A stretch of DNA of 64,000 bases, from assembly GCA_014898415.1 (NCBI GenBank), contig RCTD01000001.1, positions 248,001-312,000 on the forward strand. Direction: 5' to 3'. The stretch comes from Stromatinia cepivora (Eukaryota > Ascomycota > Leotiomycetes > Helotiales > Sclerotiniaceae). The position numbers and the translations under genes were made by a program. A model generated the notes under the pieces. It had not been told where the DNA came from, did no database searches, and worked only from the letters and a program-made list of their open reading frames with translations. Below are positions 49,769-60,670 of the stretch, one piece after another (the first letter of the stretch is position 1; each line of letters opens with the position of its first letter).

Positions 49769-52649
49769 ATGGTCTCCCATCATTTCGAAAGTTTGCCCGT
49801 CCCTCCTGTTGAAAATCTCAGCACAGAATACATACTTCAAGAAATCATCGACCACATTGGAAAACTCGCCGATGATGTTCCTAATGTCAAACTCAATTTA
49901 TTTCGCAAACAACTCTGGGACATTAGAAATCGGAATGTGGATCCGAAGACACATTTGAGGGGTTTATTGAGAGTATTGGAAAATACGCATACCTTTAAAC
50001 ATGCATTTGAGGAATTGGAGCCAAATTTGCAAGCGCAGATTCGAGTTTTTATGGATGATGAGGGGGATTTGAAGGAGGAGGAAATTATGGGGATGGGAAG
50101 AGTGAAAGGAGATTTTCATATTCCGCCATCTCCGGCTGTGAGACATCATTTTAAGGAAATGGTGAAAGAGACGGTGAGGGAAAAGGCTCATGAGGAGAAA
50201 ATTAGGCTGGTGAGGAGTAAAGTGATGAAGAAGATTCAGGAAGCGAAAGAAGAGTTGGAGAGGGAGATTGTGGAGGAGGTGGGAGGACATATTGAGATGA
50301 TTCAGAAGGTTGAGGATCATGTGGGAGAGTTTTGGGGAAAGCATCCAGGGCATGGACATTTGGGGGCCTTGCTAAAGGGTAATGATGTTTCTTCGTTGAC
50401 TTCAAAGCTGGATTCACATTCTATACTTGGCATTGGAAATTCTCCGAGGATTTGGGAAGATGAGAAAGGGTCGAGGATCATGGAAGTCCATAAAAACGCT
50501 CCGTTTCATAATTGGGGAAATAGCGTCAAGAATACTCCTCTCTATACTTTCGTCCCTACCACGATACTTGGTCTTTCAAATCTTGTCAAATGGGCGAAGG
50601 TCGAGGGTTATAGAGTTCGATGTAGTGGATACAGACATTCGTGGAGTAATACCTTTTCGCAGGATAAACAGGTTTTGGTTAGTATGTTGAATTTGGAAAG
50701 TGTGGAGAAGATCCCAGATGTCATGAGTATTACAAAGGAAAAAGGAGATGTGGATTTAAATGGAGATGGAGTGGTGGATGTTAATGAATTGAAGACGATT
50801 GAGTTGGCGCCGACAATTGAGGGGTTGAGTTTAGCTGCTGAGGAGGAGGGGAAAATGCTTTGTAGAATTGGTGCTGCGGTTACGAATGAACAGTTTAGGA
50901 GGTGGGCGGTGGGTCATGGGAAGTGGGCTTTGCCGGTTGATGTTATTCTTGTTGAGTATGTTCTTGTCATTACTATGCGATTGCTCGTCTTCATTCAAAT
51001 TTTTGAGAGAATAAGAAACTAATGAAAACAGAGTCACAGCCGGCGGTGTCAACGGTCCAATATGTCACGGAGCTGGTCGTCGCCATCAAACTGTATCCGA
51101 CTACGTCCGCGCCATCGAATACATCGACGCAAACGGAATCCACCGCACCATAACCAAACCCGCTCATCTCCGCGCCGCAGCAGGTTGTTTCGGTCTCCTC
51201 GGCATCGTAACCCACATAACCCTCCTCCTCTCCCCCATGACCTACGCCATCCTCCGCCCCAGCAAACCGGACATCGCACTTGCCATTCCCCCCCTCTCTC
51301 CATCCGATATCCCCATCGCTCTCCGCAAATCCTGGACCCCGGCTCAATATGCCGACGCGCTCAGGGACTTTGAAGATAAAGCCAATAATGATTATTATAG
51401 CGAATGGTTTTGGTTTACGAGGAGTCAGCAGGCGTGGGTTAATTCGTGGAATGATACGAGTGATAAGGAGGGAGCGGTAGAGTATCCGAGTCCGTTTGAT
51501 ACTTTTGTGCAGTGGGTTCAGGGGTGGGTGGGGAGTGTTTTGACGGGGAGTGAGGTTTTTGGTTTGTTGCCTGGGAGGTGGCAAGCTTGTATTTTGAGTA
51601 CTTTTGGGAGTGAGTTTTTTTCTTTCTTCTTATCTTTGGGGGGGGGGGGGGGGGGGGTTCTTAGTTTGGATGGGTGGTTTGGGTGGGTGAGAATGGGGAG
51701 GGTGAAGAGGGATATTCTATAGGAACATTTACTAATTGACACGAATAGTGGTCGCGCTCCCTCCCTTCGAATTCAACGATTTCGAACAAAAGAAAACAGT
51801 AGAATACAAAACCGCACTTCCCAACGGTCTCCATTTCCGTCGCGGTGTAAGTCTTTATTCTCATCCCATCCATCCCTCCCCCTCCATACTCAATCCACTA
51901 ACATCCCCTCCCCCTAGATCCAAAACATGCGCGTCCGGGACCTGGAATTCCAAATCCCCATCCCCTGTCTCCCCAACGCCACCCCAGACTACACCATCGT
52001 GCGACGCGCCTGGTGGGACATCATCCAACTTTGCTATCGCGACACCGAAACCCCCATGCGTCTCACTCTCGAATTACGCATCATGGGAGACTCGAATTTG
52101 ATCATGGCGCCCCAGAAGGGTAATATATGGGGCACGGCCAGTATTGAGATTCTCAGTATTCCCGATGCGGTGAGGGATGAGGAGTGGGATCCTTTTTGTC
52201 AGGAGGTGGTGGATTTGTGGGCTGGGTATAGGGGATGTATGGAGGTGGGGGGGAAAGAGGTGGAATTGGATGTTAGGCCGCATTGGGCGAAGGAGTGGGA
52301 AAATGTTTGTATTAGGGGCAGGCGGGCGAGGGAATATTTGAGGGATCATGCGTATAAGGAGGAGATTGGGGAGTTTAGGGGTGTGCTGGGGGAGATTGGT
52401 CGGGAGCAGGGGTGGGGGTTGCGGGATTTGAGGGGGAGGTTTAGTAATGAGTTGTGGGATTATTTGGTTTTTGAGGGGGTGGAGGGGGAGGAGGTGAAAA
52501 TGAACGAGGTGAAAGTGGATGAGGTAAAACCAAATGGAATAAAGCTCAATGCGGTAAACGTATCAAAAAGCACCAGCACCAGCACTAGTGTACCAGCGAA
52601 AGTGGTCAACGGATCTGCAGTCAATAACACACCAGGTATCTTAGTGTAA
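49769..52649 (+). CDS. ALO-type FAD-linked oxidase with N-terminal helical extension and EF-hand loop
   Basis: VAO/ALO-type flavoprotein oxidase; the natural substrate (a sugar lactone or alditol) is not known. Exons 49769..50955, 51032..51609, 51749..51846, 51918..52649, 864 aa. Residues 1-about 235 form a charged, mainly helical extension (KIRLVRSKVMKKIQEAKEEL) that is absent from ordinary ALO proteins. The FAD-binding domain follows: VPTTILGLSNLVKWAK, RCSGYRHSWSNT (His as likely covalent FAD site), TAGGVNGPICHGAG and AAGCFGLLGIVTHITL. The C-terminal ALO-like region has RRAWWDIIQLC and WAKEWE. Inserted in the FAD domain, residues 329-340 are a canonical EF-hand loop (D-x-N-x-D-G-x-V-x-x-x-E). 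The tail is Ser/Thr/Val-rich. The donor of intron 3 was set at GTAAGT (51847) to keep frame. All exons are open, so the gene is probably functional. Confidence 0.85.
51638..51657 (+). repeat. G20 homopolymer inside an intron
   Basis: Twenty consecutive G in intron 2 of the FAD oxidase (51610-51748), about 30 nt after the donor. Confidence 0.9.
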
Positions 52650-54048
52650 AGGAAATGGAGAATAGGCGCTAAGGAGTCAAAATCTTTTATAGGAGTTTTT
52701 GTAATAGTTAGTAGGGTTTTAATGAAGTGTTTTGATTTTTCTACTGCCACGGAGTTTTCAAGTGCCTAGAAGATCCGGAGGAGTCGCTATTAGGAGGATT
52801 TTCCCAGCTGTTTTTTACTATTTGTGAAAGGTGAGGAGGGAATATTTGATGTGTGCATTGCTAATTTGTGATAATATTGTTTGGGAGCACAGAAAAAAAC
52901 ACTTGATGGGGTGAATATTGGTTGGAAGGACTCAGTGGTAGAAAAGGGAAGGTTGAAAGGATAGATTGAAACTGGTAGCTGGAAATGGTGGAAATACATG
53001 GCACTTTGTGTTCTCTCCTTACAACTGTATGATATGTGTGGAATACTCTCCCCTGATCTCGAGAGCGGAAAAGACCATGTCCGGAGATTCACCCACATAT
53101 GAATATTTAGATCGGTATCGAAGAAGGAAAGAAGGGCTGGCTATTAAAGAGGTCGTAGGGTTGATGAAAAATACTCATTCCATTCTAAGGCACCAAAAAG
53201 CGATACCGAAGAAAGGAGACAAAATCAAAGAATGTTGATGAAGGGGAAGTGGAAAGAGAATAACCCCTATAGCTAAATTCTATCAAGATAAATTTCCAGT
53301 CATTATATGCTCTGAAGTTTTTTTTTCCCAAGATAACTACGTATACGAGGTTACTCCTTCTACGGGAATTTCTTGCCATCTCCTCATGTCGCTTCTAATT
53401 ATCTCTGAAACCCCTTTCCAACCGTACCCCACTCCTCTGATTTTAATTCTCTAGCTCGTTAGCCCTCTAGCTTTCATCAACATGCCTTTTCATTAGGCGA
53501 CTGAGCAATATTGGTAAGTGGTATGCACAATGAAAGGAAGTAAGAGTTGGACGATTGGGCTATACGTAAAAGAGGAAATAGTGCGGCTTGAAACAGCGGC
53601 ATACCTTCCGATGGTACTGCTGAGGTGGGAAAAAGCAAAGATTGTATGAATCTGATAAAACAGGAGCACTGTAGCAGGCTCTACTGAAAAATGTATGGAG
53701 GAAAGAAAAGGAAGAAGGGTGGTGAGTTCTTAACTCTTAGCGAGAGGTTATAAATAAAGAAGTATTAAGTGTTATTCTTATTTTTAAGATTTTTTAAGAT
53801 TTGAGTAAAATATTAAGGACAATCAAGGTGAAGAGTAATTAGAATGCAAGGTAATGAAAAGAATTATAAAAATTTAAGCCCATCCAAACACATAACCGTC
53901 ACCTAGAAAAGAGGGCTTTTGAGAATGAGATGTACACCACAACCTTGATTGACGTTGATGGGTGCCGTTGACTAAACCCAGTCCCTTTTTCGTGTAGTAA
54001 AACACGTCCCAGATTCTATTCCTCCTCTTCCTCCTAATATATTATCAA
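52650..54048. other. 1.4-kb intergenic
   Basis: 3' flanks of the FAD oxidase and of the MFS pseudogene. A 90-codon plus-strand frame at 52966-53238 and a 102-codon minus-strand frame at 52790-53098 overlap and show no protein features. Confidence 0.5.
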
Positions 54049-55869
54049 TTATAATTCAGCTTTTCCAGCTTCCCCTCCACTATTGACATTCGGCACAACC
54101 TCAGGACTATTCCCCATCACCAACTTTTCTCTCTGCATAAACAAAGAAAGAACAACCGCAAACACTGCGCCCGTAATAGCAACAATATAAACATCATCAA
54201 TAGTATCCACAATGGCCTCCAAAACACTGATTCGTTCACTTGGTGTCAGATCATCTAGGAACACCGCGTCGACTCCCGCGATAGCCGCTTGTACTTGCTC
54301 TGTAGATACCATTGGTAAAACCTTTTCAATCCTCAACGTAACCTTGTTGAGAAAAATACAATTCGCAATCGCCAATGAAAACGTAATACTAGATATCTGT
54401 CCACAACTAATAAAAGCAGTAACCAGCGGTACCAAATGCGGTTCAACTTTCGCTTGGGCTACTGAGAAAGGAGCTTCGATGAATAAACCAGTACCGAAGG
54501 CTAGTATGACAGAGTATCCGTAGATGAGAGATGCACTAGAGTCCAGGTGTGTGTGTGATATAATAAAGCGCCGCCGATGGTGGAAAGTATACCTCCGATG
54601 AGAAACCAGGGCATGTAGATGAATTTTAGAAGTAAAGCTCCATTTAGCATGGCGGCTACGATGGCAACGCACATGAAGGGTAAGAGTCTCACACCGGATT
54701 CCAAAGCGCTATCCCCGTGGACGAATTGGAAAAATAAGGGGATAAAGTAGATGGGGATGTACAAGCAAGGTATCACAGTTGATACTTGGAGGAAGAGGAT
54801 CGTGATTTCTGACGAGCGAAGAAATTGAATGGGGAATAATCGATCATTTTCGGTAGTCGTGAAGCAGAAAACTTGCTGAAGCGCAAACAAGATGAAGAGG
54901 ACACCGCCGCAGATAAATAAGCCAATGATTTGACCACTGGACCAGGCGTAGACGGCTCCTCCAAATGATATACCCATTGTTAAGGAGGTTGTGAGGCCCA
55001 CAAATAATACCGAGCCTAGGATATCTAAATATTTGAGACGGCTCTTGGTGGTCGAAGATCGAGATGAGGGTTTATTGGGAGGGAATGAGGAAGATATATA
55101 CTAGGGCCACGACGGCAGCAATACAAAGGTTGAGATAGAAACCCCAGCGCCATGTAGCTTTACTATTTGTTATTGTACCTTCAATAATCGGGCCAAATCT
55201 GTCTTTCTGTTAGAGCTTGAGGCAAAGTTGGAGAAAAAACATCATACACGGTTACAAAACTCCATGTAACGCCAAAAAACCCCAAGTATAAAGAACGCTC
55301 TTGGATAGATGTGAAAGCTGTAGTGATCGAGATAGCTCCAATATATAATCCTGAGCCACCCAACCCCGAACATGTCCGTCCAACTATGAAGACATCCATA
55401 GATGGGGCTGCTCCGCAAAGAGCAGGACCGGTTTCGGATGTAACCACGCTCGAGATAGGGAGCCATTTGATGTCAAATTGACCGTATAATTTTCCCCTGG
55501 TGATAATTTATTAGTAATGGAATAAGTATAAAGGGAATTTTCAATGCAAACCAGACGAGATTAACACTCACGCCGCCATGCTCCCACGGATACCCATGGA
55601 AGTTCTTCTATGTGACCAAAAGTCTGGATGATTTTTGGTTGGACAACAGCGGTAATGGTAATATCCAATGCGAATAGGAAAGTAGAAGAGAACACTGAAA
55701 TTAGAATTAAAATTCCAACAGCTTCGGGAGTTTGTGTGTTGGTTTGACCACCCGGATGTACAAAAGCGGATTCTTTTGCTACATCCTGGGTCGTTTCGTC
55801 GATCGTTTGTGGTTCAGATTTGGAGTTGGAATTGGAACTAGAATCTTGGGTGTGTGACAGTCTAGTCAT
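54049..55869 (-). pseudogene. MFS transporter pseudogene (DHA14-like drug exporter)
   Basis: Remnant of a multi-helix exporter. The exon order is recoverable: 55552..55869, then introns at 55497-55551 and 55199-55247, then 55198 down to 54049. Family blocks are clear: ISVFSSTFLFALDITI, VNLVWGKLYGQFDIKW, GLGGSGLYIGAISI, TWRWGFYLNLCIAAVV, LDILGSVLF, YIPIYFIPLFFQ and GYSVILAFGTGLFIEAPF. There are three frame breaks: about 5 nt missing after PWVSV (near 55580), one extra base in a GGGAGGG run (55076-55084) and one extra AC unit in a CA repeat (54547-54557). At the second, a 58-nt intron could also restore frame but would cut a helix. Three independent lesions make a working protein unlikely. It neighbours a broken reductase gene, as expected for a dead cluster. 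Confidence 0.8.
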
Positions 55870-56054
55870 ATTATGGAAGCGCTAATGAAAAAGTTTTCCT
55901 GGTGTTTGGAAATAAAGCGAAAGGTTTTTGTGTCATGGGGATTAGATTTTCTGGTACTACCAATACTTGTATGCCACTTACAATTCGGCGATGATACTTC
56001 TCCTGAAGCAAGCTTGCTTTGCCGTGCAAATGCATATGCACAAATTAAACTATG

Positions 56055-56567
56055 CTATATTGAACCATACGTGTCTGTGCCGGACCGCACCATCCGAATA
56101 TCATACCAACTTGGATGCATGGAAACACGGGAACTTGGAAGCAGGACTGAAATGTGTTTCACGTTATAGACAGTTGCCACATTACTAGACATGATATTCG
56201 CATTATTGAACGAAAGTTCACTACACTCTGGTAAAGTCCGGTGTTTCTTTCCTAACCATGTCTTGCCATTTCCATCTGCAACCTCAAATCCAATCTCGGT
56301 TTGTTTGACAGTCTTAACCTCGACATCTTCGAATTTAATGGTGTTGTAATTGTTCTGGATCTTTTGTCTTGCCAAACTTCGAAAGTCCTTTGGACTCTTA
56401 TGGTCCCAAGTCAAGACCATGTGCATATATGATGCTTCGAGGTTGCGATAGTCGCCAGAATCAAACACAACTGCTGTGTGAAGCCGACGGGCAAGAGTAG
56501 AGGCAGCGGTCAGGCCTGCTGGGCCGCCACCGATTATGAGAACGTCGACAGGAGAGGAGACGGACAT
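56055..56567 (-). pseudogene. thioredoxin-reductase-like flavoprotein, truncated
   Basis: The N-terminal FAD domain of the GliT/thioredoxin-reductase-like family is clear: VDVLIIGGGPAGLTAASTLAR, VFDSGDYRN, TWDHKSPKDFRSLAR and FEVADGNGKTWLGKK. Just after that, where the family has its ATG-type motif and the redox CxxC of the NADPH domain, the homology stops. The frame drifts to a stop with unrelated sequence; length is 170 aa against about 330 expected. No second half was found downstream. It is transcribed in the same direction as the MFS pseudogene and lies 185 bp upstream of it. Transporter plus reductase is a pair typical of dithiol-metabolite clusters, but that link is only suggestive. 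Confidence 0.75.
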
Positions 56568-57199
56568 TGTTGATGTGTAGATGTTTTTGTTTCAAGATGT
56601 TTGGACAGGCGAGTCAATGATATAAGTTGGAAGAATTTTGAAAGGTCGAAAGGACATCGGGTCGACACGAGACCTCAGCTAATGTTGTAAAAAGTGAATC
56701 GTGTTACATTACTGAACGAATGAGAGTAAAAGCAAAGAAAAGGTGGAAAGGCTAATCTCTGTACGGCGACAACACCATCCAAACAGTTGGTAACTCACAG
56801 TATATGAGAAGCACATGAATATCGGCTGATAAATCCGACCAACTTTGATGTTTCAATGGGTATTGATGTGTTATTGAGGCACAGATTGGAGCACTGCAAC
56901 GGCAATTTTCATCCCCCCCACTCTGTATAAATGGATTATATGATGTTTACGGAACCAACATGTTACGCGCCTTACGAATGGATATTTCCTCCTCACATGA
57001 TTAGCAGATACCTATCTGTAGAATTTGCAGCACAAAATAAGCTTGAGTTGGCAATTGAATGTAAACTGACGTGGTTTAACGACAATACAGGATAGTATTC
57101 ATCCCATCTTGAGACTATGTTATTCAAAATCTCTCCAAATGTGGGTCTGAAACGCAAGAACAATTTCTACGCATTGAAACAAGAAGAAATGCGCCAGAT
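56568..57199. other. intergenic, AT-rich
   Basis: 5' flank of the reductase remnant and 3' flank of the GFA-type gene. Nothing recognised. Confidence 0.5.
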
Positions 57200-58069
57200 T
57201 TAAATAAGGTTTTTCCCATCGAAATGGGTATAACTCATTGCATCAAGATCGATATTCTTGAAATTTCGCACCTGTTCCGGGTTGGTTAGTGAACTCCAAC
57301 TCTTCTATATGGATAATATTTCCTTGCTCCGTACAAGTCGAGAAACGAGGTCCCCTCCCACTCCATCCTTTACACACGCCTATCTACTCAAAACTTCTAA
57401 AGCACTAGCTTTCCCGATTTTCAAGCACAATAAAGAATTGGAAATTCAAAGGAATATTCAAACTCACATTGATGGCCACCATATCCTTTCTAGGATCTGT
57501 TTCTCCGAACGCATCTGGTCGGCACAGATCAATCATAATACTACTTCCGCAAGTTTTGCAGAATCTATGATCTGCGATCTTATTCCCCCATCTATAAGAG
57601 CTCATTTTTTCTTCTGCATCTGGTACTTAATTAGACGTATTCCAGAATCGTGTAAATTGAGATGAAGACAGGAAGGAGCCAAAGAAGATATAGCAAGAAC
57701 AGATAGAGACAGAACTCAACCTTACCATCCGAGAACTTAACATCTTGCCTCATGGGATAGACTAATAAATATCCTTTTTGTGTACAGATCGAACAATTAC
57801 ACGAGTTAACGGTATATTTTGGAAACGGCCATTTCAGTGTTACAGTGAACTAACCGTTAACATTAGTATCTCTTATCATAAACCTTCCACAAAGCTCAGC
57901 AGTATATGTTTAAAAAAGGAAAAGCACTAACAGTAACAGCACCACAATGACAAGCTCCCTCGTACGTAGTTCGCTCCTCAGCCGAAGTCTCCTCAACTTG
58001 TGAAAAGAATTCTGGAGAGAAAGGTGCATATGTATGGGTTACTGTTTTGGGCTTTCCAAGGGGCAACAT
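57200..58069 (-). CDS. GFA/CENP-V-domain protein
   Basis: Small zinc protein of the glutathione-dependent formaldehyde-activating-enzyme (GFA/CENP-V) fold; many fungal members sit in metabolic clusters and their reactions are unknown. Exons: complement(57200..57271, 57468..57619, 57726..57849, 57932..58069), 161 aa, all junctions in frame. Zinc ligands of the family are complete: GACHCGAV, NSCNCSICTQKGYLL and RFCKTCGSSIMID, with DMVAIN and VRNFKNIDLD near the end. Length matches single-domain members. It is the only intact gene among several broken ones from 53.9 to 60.7 kb. Confidence 0.85.
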
Positions 58070-59334
58070 TGTGAAGGGAAATTATTGAAATGACAATTAC
58101 TGAAACAAGCCTTATGTATAAAAATGCTCGAAAAACAGGAAAGAAGTGTATGCCGTAAGACTTTGAGCGACGTTTGACAGATATCTGACAAATTAAAGAG
58201 GGGAGTGGAGTGTATATATATGGCGGCTTTTTCAGCTATATGTGCCATGGATCTTTGAAGTGGGGAAGTGCTGAGAACGCACTGGCTTTTCGAATGCATC
58301 TGTATCCCTAGTGGTTACGAAGTATGCTGCATTATCGTTGTACAGCACAGCTTTGAAATTCCCTGAAGTTCTCCATATCTCAGGTGGAGCTTTTGTCTTT
58401 TGTTGAGATGTTTGACTTCAACCTCATCCAACAGTATTCTTTGAACTATCTTTAGAAATAGGTACTCACCACGTTGAACTCCTAATACAGCAACGGCAAC
58501 CGATATATATAGTACAGACTGACTGGTTGATGTCAATATATCTAAAATAGAAAAGTAATAATGTGACAAGGCATATCCTCTAGGCCTATCTATCTAGGAT
58601 TGGTCCACCACCTCGCCAATCGGGAAGGGATCTACGGAATACGACCTAAGAGAAGTCACCATCAAACAAAGATTACATTTACATTACTCGAGTACCTATA
58701 TTCTTGACTAATAGTCGAGTAATATCAAACCTATGCTCATTGCGATTACTCGAGTAGATTCCACTGGGATCAAGTTCTTTTCAAACCCTCAAACCTCACG
58801 TTTTTCATACCGTGTTATAACATATTTATTTATTTGCTGTGATTCTGAGCGTCATTTCCTCCGCAAATCTACAGGTCTACACACAAAATAATATCGTACC
58901 GAAGACTCCATGGTCCAAAATTCTAGCAATCAAGTAGACCTCGTCCAGTGACTGGTTAGCTTGGAATTCCATATTTTCCATCCCATCAAATTGGCCTAAG
59001 CTACAAAAGAATTGAGTATTGACCCCACTGGCGTTTTCACAGCTCAGCTGCTTTGATCGGTCATACACTGCGCATGCTAAAAGGTTCAGCATTCCTTTCA
59101 GCTACTTGGGATCAGATCAGGAGCTGAACCAGGTACATAATAATTCTGGTTCCAAGGAGATGTCAAATATCTTGACTCAATCGTGTTCCAACTGAAATTC
59201 CCCCTAAACCACTGTACAAACACCGAAAATTGCTGCTGGGACGAAGAAAAATATTGATTGTGGAAGCAACCTTCCGATCCCCCCTCTATTCGAGGCCCTA
59301 GATATTCACTTTCGGCCTGTAAAAAGTTTTTGAG
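58070..59334. other. 1.3-kb intergenic in the decayed region
   Basis: Promoter side of the GFA-type gene, then DNA without recognisable homology. Minus-strand frames at 58315-58569 and 58877-59092 show no family features; they may be unrecognisable relics. Confidence 0.4.
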
Positions 59335-60190
59335 TCAAGTTCCAGAGAGTCCATAATCGTCCCAGTTCAGAACCGTTAATAAATGCTGGTAGTCCGCTGC
59401 TCTGCCAGGCCAATTGTTGGTGACGATGTTATCTTTCGTTTTGTACCTTGTACTAACTGCTGCAGCCATGATGCCCAGAAACAGTTTCCCGGAGCCGTTG
59501 CTGCAGCTCCTCACTGAGTGCTTCAACCCTTGCTGTCTTGACCATAAAATCGTTATTCCCGAAAGTAAAATTCACACGTTGAATCACTTTGATAATGGCG
59601 CTAATATATCGAGCTTGTGAATCAATCATCAGAATCACGGAGATTTATGCTGGGCCCGTAAACCAGAGCAAAGTTCGGAAGGGACTCAACCGTGATGCCA
59701 AGGTATGCGCGACTCCCCCTGGCTCCAAATATCTTCGCAAACCAACAGAATGAGCGGACTCGATCTGTTTTTGCAAATCTTAAGTCCAATATCGAGATTG
59801 TGCAAGGTAAGTGATCCCCATCGTTATGGTTACCTACTTGATGCTGGAAAACTGTAAGGCTCGAAGCTTGTTTCGTCACTTCAGGGATGAGCTGTATGTC
59901 TGTTGCTCCATTACCAACAATTCCAATCCTTTTACCCTGAAGTTCTTGACTTTCGTCCCATCTGGCTGCATGAACCAACTTTCCTTGAAGTTATCGATGC
60001 CAGAGATGTTGGGAATCAGTGGTCCGGAGAGCTATCCGACAGGTGGCACAAGGAAGGGGGTGGTGGTTGTATACTTCCAGCACTTGATAGCATCGACGTT
60101 GCTCGTCGTCGCCACTTCAACCAGCTATGTCTTTTGGGTATCACTCCATTCTACATTCTCAACGGTATTTGTCGAACACTATATCCTTGA
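59335..60190 (-). pseudogene. Baeyer-Villiger-type flavin monooxygenase remnant
   Basis: Pieces of a BVMO-like protein lie in correct order but in different frames. They are a VFDKY segment (about 60170), SGPLIPNISGIDNFK (about 60025-59985), LVHAARWDESQELQGKR leading to IGIVGNGATDIQLIPE (the second nucleotide-binding motif), LTVFQ, ESLPNFALVYGPSINL, then MIDSQARYISAIIK and a C-terminal NWPGRAADYQHLL block near 59370. At least four frame changes or stops separate them, and the N-terminal FAD motif is absent because the DNA beyond 60190 belongs to P450-like sequence. A non-functional relic; the original substrate cannot be told. Confidence 0.75.
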
Positions 60191-60239
60191 ATAAATCCTA
60201 CCGTCCTGATAGTGATTGTCATATACGAGTGGAACTCTT

Positions 60240-60670
60240 TTTGTGTAGCTTTGCTGCTCATCAAATTGGGTTTAGGATTGAAAGAGAACGAACGTAGGTG
60301 GCTCCATGCTGTGCAATGTCAGAGACCAACAACCGCTTGCTTCAATGTTCACCTTTTATGCCGTCGGAAACCAATCCAAGAAACACCAGGTCCCAAAGTC
60401 TTGAGGGATCAGCTGTTGAAAGTCATGATAGCTGGTAGAGATACAACGGCTTGTACTCTCATATGAACTTTGAATGTTATACCCGAGGCATTGAAGGTGG
60501 TAGAGATCATGTTAGGTGAAGCGCCCAAGCTAGAACTTCCTCTAGAGGTTTTCATATCAATAACATCAATACTTGAGGTAATTGTATATAAAGTTGAGCA
60601 TTCCTGCAAAATATATAATATTTCTTTAACAGTTAATGATTTCGTACACCGGAATTGGTGTGCAACGTGA
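60240..60670 (+). pseudogene. cytochrome P450 fragment (CYP52-like I-helix)
   Basis: The stretch PGPKVLRDQLLKVMIAGRDTTACTL (60390-60465) is the P450 I-helix with the oxygen-binding A/G-G-x-D-T-T motif and the LRDQ prefix usual in the CYP52 clan. The next codon is TGA where the family has Trp (LSWTL). After it an EALKVVEIMLGEAP segment may be a further relic. The heme-binding Cys loop and N-terminus are missing. It abuts the BVMO relic head-to-head at about 60.2 kb, which suggests a rearrangement joint. Confidence 0.65.
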
